Origin: an uncultured Mesorhizobium sp.
GTDB lineage: Bacteria; Pseudomonadota; Alphaproteobacteria; Rhizobiales; Rhizobiaceae
DNA: 13,311 bases
Reading direction: 5' to 3'
Assembly (NCBI GenBank): GCA_950071955.1
Contig: CATMOC010000040.1
Span: forward strand, 1 to 13,311
Position 1 is the stretch's first letter. Each line of letters begins with the position of its first letter. Below the pieces are notes generated by a model. It was given only the letters and a program-made list of their open reading frames with translations. It did not search any database and had not been told where the DNA came from. Made by a program: the position numbers and the translations under genes. Shown here piece after piece: positions 7,131 through 12,993 of this stretch.

Positions 7131-7526
7131 TCATGGCGACGGGACGTTCGTGTAGACGGTCACGATGCCGTCTGCGGAGTAGGTGGCGGCGGTCACGTCG
7201 GAGATCGGGACGTTCCTTTCGCGAAGTGCCGCCTCGAACATCTCGATCGCTTCCATCGCGGTGCGTACTTCCGCGAAGCCGTCTTCGGTGTTCCTCAGGA
7301 TGTCCTGAAGCACCTGCAACTCGCGCCCCTCGAAGTCGGCGAGGCTCACGATCTCCATGGTCCGGAAGGGCTGCGACCCGCGGATTTCCTCGGCGCTGAG
7401 ACTGTTCTCGCGCAGGTCGACGATGATGTCGCGCGCCACAGGAAGGGTCTGCGCCTGCAATGCGCCTGTGCCGCCCGCACTCGCGATCACACCGGCCAAT
7501 GCAACTACTCTGATGGTTCTTCCCAT
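7131..7526 (-). CDS. Small periplasmic protein of unknown function
   Basis: 131 residues. A signal peptide (1-25, ending ALQA|QT) precedes a mature part of about 106 residues that is mostly helical in character (ELQVLQDILRNTEDGFAEVR, then EMFEAALRERNVPI) and ends in a strand-like DGIVTVYTNVP. No catalytic motif or known domain is evident and there is no mature cysteine. TAA lies in frame three codons before the ATG, so the start is here or further in; no good Shine-Dalgarno is present, so translation may be weak. It is expected from the EcfG-type promoter about 80 bases upstream, with the lipoprotein gene as second member of the unit. Confidence 0.75.
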   Translation of the reverse strand: MGRTIRVVALAGVIASAGGTGALQAQTLPVARDIIVDLRENSLSAEEIRGSQPFRTMEIVSLADFEGRELQVLQDILRNTEDGFAEVRTAMEAIEMFEAALRERNVPISDVTAATYSADGIVTVYTNVPSP

Positions 7527-7607
7527 TGCTGGTTAATCGCGACCTTGGCGGAAGTTTCCCGCATCACGGCCGCGCCTCTCGCTTTGCTGATCGTTTCCTG
7601 CCGCGAT

Positions 7608-7632
7608 AACCTCCTGCCGGATGCATTGTTCC
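7608..7632 (-). promoter_or_regulatory. EcfG-type general stress promoter for the periplasmic protein/lipoprotein pair
   Basis: Minus strand GGAAC (7632-7628), 16 bases, GGTT (7611-7608). Predicted start near 7600, leader about 75 bases to the ATG at 7526. It sits just 17 bases after the stop of the DUF421 gene, so it is a second promoter inside a run of four codirectional genes. Confidence 0.65.
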
Positions 7633-7648
7633 GGTGCGGACGGACCTG

Positions 7649-8098
7649 TCACGATCCGTCGCGCGGAATGATGCTCAGGTTTCCGCCGACTTCGAGGACC
7701 GCGAATTCGATCTGATCCAGGCGCATCAGCCCATGCTGCTGGCGGGCTGCTTCCAGTATGTCGGCGATGTTGACGCGCGAGCGGCGCAGCGCCTCCGGAT
7801 CAGGACGGCCGCGGCTGACCAGGACGGTCGGGCTGCCGTCGATGAGCAGTGCGGCGCTACTCGACCACTGCTTCACATAGGACAACAGGATGTCGGCCGT
7901 GAAGAGCGTGACGATGAGGACGAAGGCATTCGTCACTGAGAAATCGTCCCCCAGAAGCGCCTGCTGCGTGGTCTCCGCGATGATGAGGAGAAGGACGAAG
8001 TCGAAGGGTGTCACCTGCGCCATCGAGCGGCGACCCGAAAAGCGTGTCACGATCAGGAGTACGAGGTAGACTGCCAGTCCGCGAAACACGGTTTCCAT
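7649..8098 (-). CDS. DUF421 (YetF-like) membrane protein
   Basis: 149 residues: three N-terminal hydrophobic spans (about 5-20, 33-48, 56-75) followed by a cytoplasmic domain of about 70 residues. Family-typical segments are visible: RRSMAQVTPFDFVLLLIIAE (23-42), the LLIDGSPTVLVSRG strand pair (84-97) and IADILEAARQQHG (111-123), ending in EFAVLEVGGNLSIIPR. This is the short form of the family. Function is unknown; distant homologues include B. subtilis YetF and spore membrane proteins. The stop of the preceding gene overlaps this gene's ribosome site (TAGGAGGAG), and the ATG follows nine bases after that stop, so translation of the pair is coupled. Confidence 0.9.
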   Translation of the reverse strand: METVFRGLAVYLVLLIVTRFSGRRSMAQVTPFDFVLLLIIAETTQQALLGDDFSVTNAFVLIVTLFTADILLSYVKQWSSSAALLIDGSPTVLVSRGRPDPEALRRSRVNIADILEAARQQHGLMRLDQIEFAVLEVGGNLSIIPRDGS

Positions 8099-8107
8099 TC
8101 GCTCCTC

Positions 8108-8620
8108 CTAGGGAAGGACGATGGTGGAAAGCTCCGCCGTCGCCCCGTCGAGGTCGATGCGATAGCGGGCGATGCCGGGACGGGTCGGGGTCACGTCGAG
8201 CCTCACATCGTGCGGTCCGCCCCCGAGCGCGTCAAACTGCATCCGCATCCCGTCCTGCGCCATCGCGCTGCGGAAAGGGGTCGGACTGACGTTCTGGATG
8301 CTGAAGCGGTCTAGGAAGCTCCGGCCGAGCGTAAGTATGTGCGTCTCGCCTTCCCTGTCGAAGACGATGGTGAAGTCGTCGGCCGTTTGCCAGCGCGAGA
8401 TTTGCGGGAAATCGATATCGCCGGTCTGCAGCTTGTTGCTCCCGTGGTCGAGGAAGCCGCCGCCGTGGCGCAGTCCGGCAATTGCAAGCAGGATGATGGC
8501 GCCGAAGACGATCCAGGCGGCGCGCTCGGCGGTCCAGAATCGACGCTGGAAATCGCGGCGCTCCTCGATCTGCAGCCCGTCCTCGCGTATCGGCGGTACC
8601 TGCAGGTCGTTGGAAGACAT
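8108..8620 (-). CDS. Membrane-anchored protein of unknown function, partner of the DUF421 gene
   Basis: 170 residues from the ATG giving MSSNDLQVPP. This start is chosen because GGAG lies nine bases upstream and the EcfG-type promoter at 8647-8672 lies just ahead of it; a longer frame (GTG at 8686) would begin upstream of the promoter and is rejected. A charged cytoplasmic N-terminus (EERRDFQRRFWTAERAA) precedes one membrane span (about 34-50), then about 120 residues outside that look beta-rich (DDFTIVFDREGETHILTLGR, then DVRLDVTPTRPGIARYRIDL). I do not recognise a family. It is the first gene of a unit with the DUF421 gene nine bases downstream, so a working link between the two is a reasonable inference. 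Confidence 0.85.
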   Translation of the reverse strand: MSSNDLQVPPIREDGLQIEERRDFQRRFWTAERAAWIVFGAIILLAIAGLRHGGGFLDHGSNKLQTGDIDFPQISRWQTADDFTIVFDREGETHILTLGRSFLDRFSIQNVSPTPFRSAMAQDGMRMQFDALGGGPHDVRLDVTPTRPGIARYRIDLDGATAELSTIVLP

Positions 8621-8646
8621 AGTGTGCATCTCCGAGTGCGCACAAG

Positions 8647-8672
8647 AACGCGTCGAACTGCCGCTTCGTTCC
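8647..8672 (-). promoter_or_regulatory. EcfG-type general stress promoter for the membrane protein/DUF421 unit
   Basis: Minus strand GGAAC (8672-8668), 17 bases, CGTT (8650-8647): a full match to the EcfG consensus. Predicted start near 8638, leaving a very short leader of about 18 bases that still holds GGAG before the ATG at 8620. Confidence 0.75.
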
Positions 8673-9012
8673 TGGAAATGCTCCACGCTTGCCCTTGCGG
8701 CACTCGGCGATTACCAGTGGTTGTTGTGCCACGCGGACACTGCGGGTGACGGACGAAGGGGCCAGAGGACTTCTGAGAGGGCGGAGGCATGTGCTGCCGA
8801 TCTCCCGAACCGTTCCGCCGCCGGGGAAGAGCGCGCATGAGTGGCGCCGCTCAGGGCCGTGCTCTGGAAAAAACCTTGAAACCTTTTGCGGGAAAAGACG
8901 TTGGGAACGTTGGGGCGGAAAATAACAATCAAAGAAGAACCAGTTTGGTCATGCGTAACACGCTTGCCGCCTCGCGGATCAGTTCCGACAAGCCTTGCGG
9001 CTCGGTTGTGAC
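8673..9012 (+). other. Intergenic stretch upstream of the HWE kinase gene
   Basis: About 340 bases between the divergent stress promoter and the kinase start. Its centre (about 8866-8945) is clearly less GC-rich than its surroundings and holds a tandem ACGTTGGG pair (8898-8905 and 8907-8914), so the kinase promoter is probably here. I could not find a convincing -35/-10 pair, and GGAAC at 8904-8908 is not followed by a GTT box at the right distance. A possible 59-codon frame (8837-9016) is listed separately. Confidence 0.4.
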
Positions 9013-9016
9013 GTGA
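8837..9016 (+). CDS. Possible 59-residue leader frame ahead of the HWE kinase (doubtful)
   Basis: ATG with GGAAG seven bases upstream; the frame starts MSGAAQGRALEKTLKPFAGK and ends in TGA that overlaps the kinase GTG start (GTGA). Such overlap is typical of translational coupling and would explain why the kinase start has no ribosome site of its own. Against it: half the frame crosses the AT-richer, promoter-like stretch, the protein has no recognisable domain, and its composition (NNNQRRTS) differs from its neighbours. It does not show the conserved helix pattern of NepR, the small stress anti-sigma factor often linked to such kinases. Confidence 0.2.
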   Translation: MSGAAQGRALEKTLKPFAGKDVGNVGAENNNQRRTSLVMRNTLAASRISSDKPCGSVVT

Positions 9017-10437
9017 ACGGGCAAGGCGCCTTCACGTCCGGCCCGACGGACGACGCAGGCGAGGTGTGGAAGTTCGCCGAGTTCCTGCAGGGTCTGCCGG
9101 TTGCCGTCTACACGACCAATGCTTCCGGAACGATCGTCTTCTACAATGAAGCTGCCGCCGATCTGTGGGGCGTACGCCCGGGGCCCGGGGAGGGCCGCTG
9201 GTGCGGCTCGTGGCGGATGTGGACGTCCGACGGCCAGCCCCTGGCCCACGACCAGTGCGCCCTTGCGCTGGCGCTCAGCGGTCGCGGCGACGGGCGGTGG
9301 GAGAAGGCCGTCATCGAGCGTCCGAACGGCTCGAGAGTACCTTTTGCGGCTTACCCCACCCTGCTGCGCCGCCCGAGCGGTGCGATCTACGGCGCGGTCA
9401 ACACGCTCATCGACCTTACGGACCAGGAGCGGGCGGGCGCGATGGGAATTCGCCTCGCCGCCATCGTGGAGTCGTCGAGCGACGCTATCATCAGCAAGAA
9501 CCTCGACGGTGTCCTGACCAGCTGGAATCGGGCAGCGCAGTCGCTGTTCGGATACACGGCCGAGGAAGCGATCGGCAAGAATGTCACCATGCTCATTCCC
9601 TCCGACCGCTTGGACGAGGAAACCGAGATCATCGGCAAGATTCGGCGTGGCGAGAGCATCAAGACCTACGAGACGATCCGCCAGCGGAAGGATCACAGAT
9701 TCGTTCCCGTGTCGCTCACCGTCTCCCCCGTTCGCGATGCAGGCGGGCGGGTCATCGGGGCCTCGAAGATCGTGCGCGATATCAGCCAGCGGGTCGAGAG
9801 CGACCGCCGAATGCGGCTTCTGCTGCGCGAGCTCAACCATCGTGTGAAGAACCAGTACGCGGTCATCCTGTCGATGATCCGGGAGACCAGGAAGCGCTCG
9901 CGCGATCCGGAAGAATTTGAGCGGCTGGTCCGGGACCGCATCATGGCGCTTTCGGCCTCCCACGACCTGCTGGTATCCGACGACTGGAAGGGCACGACTA
10001 TCTTCGAACTGTTGATCGCGCAGCTTCGTCCCTTTGCTCCAGAAGAGCGGGTCGTCATCTCGGGACCGCCGATCCGCGTGAAGCCCAACGTGGTCCAGCA
10101 TCTGGGAATCGCGTTCCACGAGCTTGCCGCCAATTCCGCGATGTTCGGCATCCTGTCTCAGCCGACGGGCGACGTGAAGGTCGAGTGGAAGTCGATGAGG
10201 GCATCGGACGGCGCGGAACGGTTCCAATTGACCTGGACCGAATCCGGCGCGCCGGCTCCCGTGACCGCTGGCGAGAAGGGTTTTGGAACCGGCGTGCTCC
10301 GGCGCGTCGTGCCAGAGGCGCTGGGCGGGGTCGGCTCGTTCGAATTCGGGACCGAGGGCGTGGTCTGGCAGCTCGACGCGCCTCTGGACGAGATCGTGGC
10401 CGACCCGGAAGACGACAGGCCGACGCGGGAGTTCTAG
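9013..10437 (+). CDS. PAS-PAS-HWE sensor histidine kinase, soluble
   Basis: Cytoplasmic sensor kinase with no membrane span, 474 residues from GTG (TTG at 9000-18 bases region, position 8995, is the alternative start; an in-frame stop at 8956 excludes longer forms). Two PAS domains at about 20-135 and 146-262 (DAIISKNLDGVLTSWNRAA is typical). The dimerisation/phosphoacceptor box is LRELNHRVKNQ with H276. The ATPase part is of HWE type: N-box FHELAANSAMFG (368-379, N374), the diagnostic W-x-E as WTE (408-410), and G-box GFGTGVL (423-429). The second PAS lacks the NCRFLQ motif of LOV photosensors, so ligand or redox sensing is open. HWE/HisKA_2 kinases often feed PhyR in the alphaproteobacterial general stress pathway, and this orphan gene sits among five EcfG-type promoters, which supports that role by inference. 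No response regulator is adjacent. Confidence 0.92.
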   Translation: MNGQGAFTSGPTDDAGEVWKFAEFLQGLPVAVYTTNASGTIVFYNEAAADLWGVRPGPGEGRWCGSWRMWTSDGQPLAHDQCALALALSGRGDGRWEKAVIERPNGSRVPFAAYPTLLRRPSGAIYGAVNTLIDLTDQERAGAMGIRLAAIVESSSDAIISKNLDGVLTSWNRAAQSLFGYTAEEAIGKNVTMLIPSDRLDEETEIIGKIRRGESIKTYETIRQRKDHRFVPVSLTVSPVRDAGGRVIGASKIVRDISQRVESDRRMRLLLRELNHRVKNQYAVILSMIRETRKRSRDPEEFERLVRDRIMALSASHDLLVSDDWKGTTIFELLIAQLRPFAPEERVVISGPPIRVKPNVVQHLGIAFHELAANSAMFGILSQPTGDVKVEWKSMRASDGAERFQLTWTESGAPAPVTAGEKGFGTGVLRRVVPEALGGVGSFEFGTEGVVWQLDAPLDEIVADPEDDRPTREF

Positions 10438-10527
10438 CCCGGGACAGGCATCTTCACGTGCGCGAACGGACGCTGAAGGTGAGTCCTGACGCAGGCCACC
10501 GCCGTTCCCTATACCCCGCCTGTGCAA

Positions 10528-10542
10528 GAGCCGGAGCGGCTC
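10528..10542 (+). repeat. Hairpin downstream of the kinase gene
   Basis: GAGCCG, three bases, CGGCTC: a perfect six-pair stem 90 bases after the kinase stop. There is no T-run after it, so a terminator role is unproven. Confidence 0.3.
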
Positions 10543-10605
10543 CCGGACGAAAATCCCGCCCGAACCGGTACGAGGACGACAATCCGCCGAGGCACGCGGC
10601 AGGGC

Positions 10606-10630
10606 GCGGTTAGGTGAACCCCTAATCCGC
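10606..10630 (+). repeat. Interrupted inverted repeat upstream of the stress promoter
   Basis: GCGGTTAGG (10606-10614), six bases, CCTAA-T-CCGC (10621-10630): nine pairs with a single bulged T. It lies 30 bases ahead of the -35 at 10661 and could be an operator or the end hairpin of the kinase transcript. Confidence 0.3.
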
Positions 10631-10660
10631 CCGATCACCGCCTTCTGCTTTTCCACCCCC

Positions 10661-10686
10661 GGAACCATGGGAGTGAATCCACCGTT
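10661..10686 (+). promoter_or_regulatory. EcfG-type general stress promoter for the small secreted protein/EEP unit
   Basis: GGAAC (10661-10665), 17 bases, CGTT (10683-10686): a full consensus match. Predicted start near 10694, leader about 55 bases to the ATG at 10749. Confidence 0.75.
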
Positions 10687-10748
10687 TGTCGTTCGAATGG
10701 CGCAGCATTCCCGCAGGGCGGACGTTGCGGCTCAGGTGGAGCTCTACG

Positions 10749-11078
10749 ATGGACAGAATCCTACAGACGCTGGCGGCCGCGGCACTGGTGAGCGCTGCGG
10801 CGCTTACCCCGGTCGCTTCCCAGGATGACGATGCCTCCGACGTAGCGGGCGATCCGTGCGTGGCCGGGCAGGACGACAAAGGCGGCGAAGGTCATGACAA
10901 CACGACTGCCGACGCCCAATCGCTCACCGAGAAGCTCGACCGTTGCGGCAGCGTGCTCGAACCTCCGGCGGTTGGGGATAAGGAACTCATCGAACCGGCT
11001 CCCAGCGTAGGCACCACGCCGATCATTCCCCCCAGTGCCCTGCCGGATGAACAGCCGCCTGAAGAGAACGGCGACTGA
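10749..11078 (+). CDS. Small secreted acidic protein with two cysteines, unknown function
   Basis: 109 residues. A signal peptide (1-24, ending PVAS|QDDD) precedes a strongly acidic, probably disordered mature chain with exactly two cysteines (C37 in GDPCVAG, C66 in LDRCGSVL) that could form one disulfide in the periplasm. The C-terminal half is Pro-rich (VLEPPAVGDKELIEPAPS). The start is supported by GGAG seven bases before the ATG. A longer frame starting within the promoter -10 is rejected. It is the first gene after the EcfG-type promoter at 10661, and the EEP gene starts 19 bases after its stop. I recognise no family. Confidence 0.8.
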   Translation: MDRILQTLAAAALVSAAALTPVASQDDDASDVAGDPCVAGQDDKGGEGHDNTTADAQSLTEKLDRCGSVLEPPAVGDKELIEPAPSVGTTPIIPPSALPDEQPPEENGD

Positions 11079-11097
11079 GCGCGGCGGCCGGCCTGGC

Positions 11098-11868
11098 ATG
11101 TCGCGGCTTCGCGTCCTCACCTACAATGTGCGGCGATGCCTGGGCGTCGACGGTATCATGTCGCCTGCCCGCATCGCCGCTGTGATCGCGGAAGCCCAGC
11201 CGGACATCATCGCGCTTCAGGAACTCGACGTAAGACGCCTCCGAAGCGGCGGCGTCGATCAGGCCGAGGAGATCGCGCGCGAACTTGGAATCTCCTTCGT
11301 TCACTTCCACCCCGCCTTGCGCGTCATGGAGGAAGAGTACGGGGATGCAATCCTCACCGCCCGCCCATCGCGCGTAATCAAGGCGGGGGCCTTGCCGGGG
11401 CTTCCGGGTCGACCACGGCTGGAACCGCGCGGTGCCCTGTGGGCCGCGGTCCAGGTCGGTGGAACGGAGGTCAACGTTATCAATACCCATCTGGGAATGC
11501 GGCGGCGAGAGCGGTGGATGCAGGCGGAAATGCTGCTGGGCGACGAGTGGCTGGGCAGCGAGGCCTGTCAGGCGCCGCTCGTCCTGACGGGCGATTTCAA
11601 TTCCTTCCCGCAAGGCCGCGTCTATGGACTGCTTTCACGCAGGCTGCGGGACGCTCATCTGATTGGCTCGACGATGACACGTCCGAGCGCCACCTTTCCC
11701 ACGCAATGGCCGGTCTTCAGGATCGACCATGTGTTCGTCAGCGACGATGTGGAGGTGGTTTTCGCCGGAACCCACCGTAGCGGCACGAGCGCGCTTGCGT
11801 CGGATCATCTTCCACTCGTCGCGGATCTGCGGCTGCCCGGGAGCGATCAGACCTCCGGCGTCGCTTAG
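11098..11868 (+). CDS. Endonuclease/exonuclease/phosphatase (EEP) family protein, YbhP-like
   Basis: 256 residues, no signal peptide, so cytoplasmic. The metal-dependent EEP fold is marked by LTYNVRRCLG (N10), QELD (E42), INTHLG (H131), TGDFNS (D166, N168), RIDHVF (D210, H211) and ASDHLPL (D236, H237), all catalytic positions present. The family includes nucleases, inositol phosphatases and sphingomyelinases, so the substrate is open. Because YbhN-type and phospholipase D-like genes follow, a phospholipid-related substrate is possible, as in the E. coli ybhPON cluster. The start is chosen because MSRLRVLTYNV is the usual N-terminus; the ribosome site is poor, so coupling to the gene ending 19 bases upstream is likely. 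In-frame ATGs at 11035 and 11047 overlap that gene and are less likely. Confidence 0.92.
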   Translation: MSRLRVLTYNVRRCLGVDGIMSPARIAAVIAEAQPDIIALQELDVRRLRSGGVDQAEEIARELGISFVHFHPALRVMEEEYGDAILTARPSRVIKAGALPGLPGRPRLEPRGALWAAVQVGGTEVNVINTHLGMRRRERWMQAEMLLGDEWLGSEACQAPLVLTGDFNSFPQGRVYGLLSRRLRDAHLIGSTMTRPSATFPTQWPVFRIDHVFVSDDVEVVFAGTHRSGTSALASDHLPLVADLRLPGSDQTSGVA

Positions 11869-11910
11869 TACCGTCGACGACCGCATCGCGCTCTCCGTCA
11901 GTTTGCAAAA

Positions 11911-12993
11911 ATGGCGCGGGATCGCTCCTGGGGTTCGGACGTTTTGCTGCTTTGCAATGGGATCGATCGTTTGACTGACATCTCCGAAGACATAAGCTTT
12001 CCCGAGGCAACCGACGGGCAGCACAAGAGCAAGGGCTGGACAGGCCGTATCCGCAACCTGCGGCCACCGCTCGGTCTGGACTGGTCGACATGGTTCGGTA
12101 TTGCGGCGGTCCTGCTTGCCGCATTCCTGCTCTATCGCACCCTGAGCGGCTACAGCCTTCAGGAAGTCGCCGCTTCGATCGGGACGATCCCCGGCTGGCG
12201 GCTGGGCGCGGCACTGGGCTTTGCCGCCGCGAGTTATGTCTGCCTGACCTTCTTCGACTACCTTGCGCTGCGTTACGTGAAACATCCGCTGCCTTATCCA
12301 AAGGCGGCCATTGCCTCGTTCTCGGCACTCTCCCTGGGCCACAGCATCGGCTTTTCCGGTCTCAGCAGCGGCGCCATACGATATCGGTACTATTCGCGGT
12401 GGGGCCTTTCCGTCGGCGATGTCGCGAAACTCGTCTTCTTCTGCGGCACGACGGTGGCACTCGGGATGATCGCCCTCGGCGGAATCGCCCTGCTGCTGGA
12501 GAGCGACGCCGCGACCGAATTGACCGGCTTCAGCCGCGCGGGGGTGGTCGCTCTCGGTATGGCCTGCGTGGGGATGCTGGCGATCTATCTCGTCCTCGCG
12601 GCCAGAATCCGGGAGCCTTTCAGGTTCCGCAAATGGGAGATCGAGATGCCGTCCCTGCGGCTCGCCCTGGCGCAGGTCGGCATCGGAGTGGCGAACTTCG
12701 CCTGCGTCGCGGCCTGCCTGCACCAGACCGTGAGCGCCTTCGCAGAGGTTCCTTACGTGACCGTCGCGGCGGCCTTCATCATCGCCAATACCGCGGCGCT
12801 GCTCGCGCACGTACCCGGGGGGCTGGGTGTGATCGAGACCGTGGTGGTACACCTGATTTCAGAGAAGGGGATGATCGCGGCCGTACTGGTGTTCCGGTTC
12901 ACCTATTTCCTCATGCCGCTGATGGTTGGCGCGGCTGCGTTCGGCATTTCCGAACTCGTTTTCAGGCGAAAGCCGGCCGCGTTAGCGGCCTAG
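11911..12993 (+). CDS. YbhN-like membrane protein (lysylphosphatidylglycerol synthase TM-domain family, UPF0104)
   Basis: Inner-membrane protein of up to 360 residues with about eight hydrophobic spans (first about 61-79, last about 329-350). Family features include RYVKHPLPYPKAAIASFSA (120-138), GHSIGFSGLSSGAIRYRYYS (143-162) and the conserved AALLAHVPGGLGVIETVVV (293-311). This matches the flippase-like transmembrane part of MprF/AglD proteins without the cytoplasmic aminoacyl-transferase domain, so lipid movement rather than lysylation is expected. The start is uncertain: the ATG at 11911 has no ribosome site, and a TTG at 11971 with GGGA eight bases upstream would remove 20 residues of unlikely sequence. 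It lies 42 bases after the EEP gene and is probably cotranscribed. Its last 12 bases overlap the 3' end of the opposite-strand gene. Confidence 0.9.
   Translation: MARDRSWGSDVLLLCNGIDRLTDISEDISFPEATDGQHKSKGWTGRIRNLRPPLGLDWSTWFGIAAVLLAAFLLYRTLSGYSLQEVAASIGTIPGWRLGAALGFAAASYVCLTFFDYLALRYVKHPLPYPKAAIASFSALSLGHSIGFSGLSSGAIRYRYYSRWGLSVGDVAKLVFFCGTTVALGMIALGGIALLLESDAATELTGFSRAGVVALGMACVGMLAIYLVLAARIREPFRFRKWEIEMPSLRLALAQVGIGVANFACVAACLHQTVSAFAEVPYVTVAAAFIIANTAALLAHVPGGLGVIETVVVHLISEKGMIAAVLVFRFTYFLMPLMVGAAAFGISELVFRRKPAALAA

Noticed and set aside
8108..8686. GTG at 8686 as start of the membrane-anchored protein
   Set aside because: It would place the EcfG promoter inside the gene and lacks the ribosome site that the ATG at 8620 has.
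8811..8819. GGAAC on the minus strand at 8818-8814 as an extra stress promoter
   Set aside because: No GTT at the required spacing, and the consensus promoter for that gene unit is at 8672.
8904..8925. Sixth EcfG promoter upstream of the kinase (GGAAC at 8904)
   Set aside because: Bases 16-20 after GGAAC contain no GTT box.
8837..9016. NepR (stress anti-sigma factor) as identity of the small frame before the kinase
   Set aside because: Size and place would fit, but the conserved LR..Y..V..E.(I)P..F..LL helix pattern is absent.
9430..9800. LOV blue-light domain in the second PAS of the kinase
   Set aside because: The flavin-binding NCRFLQ motif with its cysteine is missing; this is an ordinary PAS.
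8929..10668. 579-codon minus-strand frame, longer than the kinase
   Set aside because: It mirrors the kinase codon for codon, has no domain, and would start within the opposite stress promoter region; the kinase motifs on plus are unambiguous.
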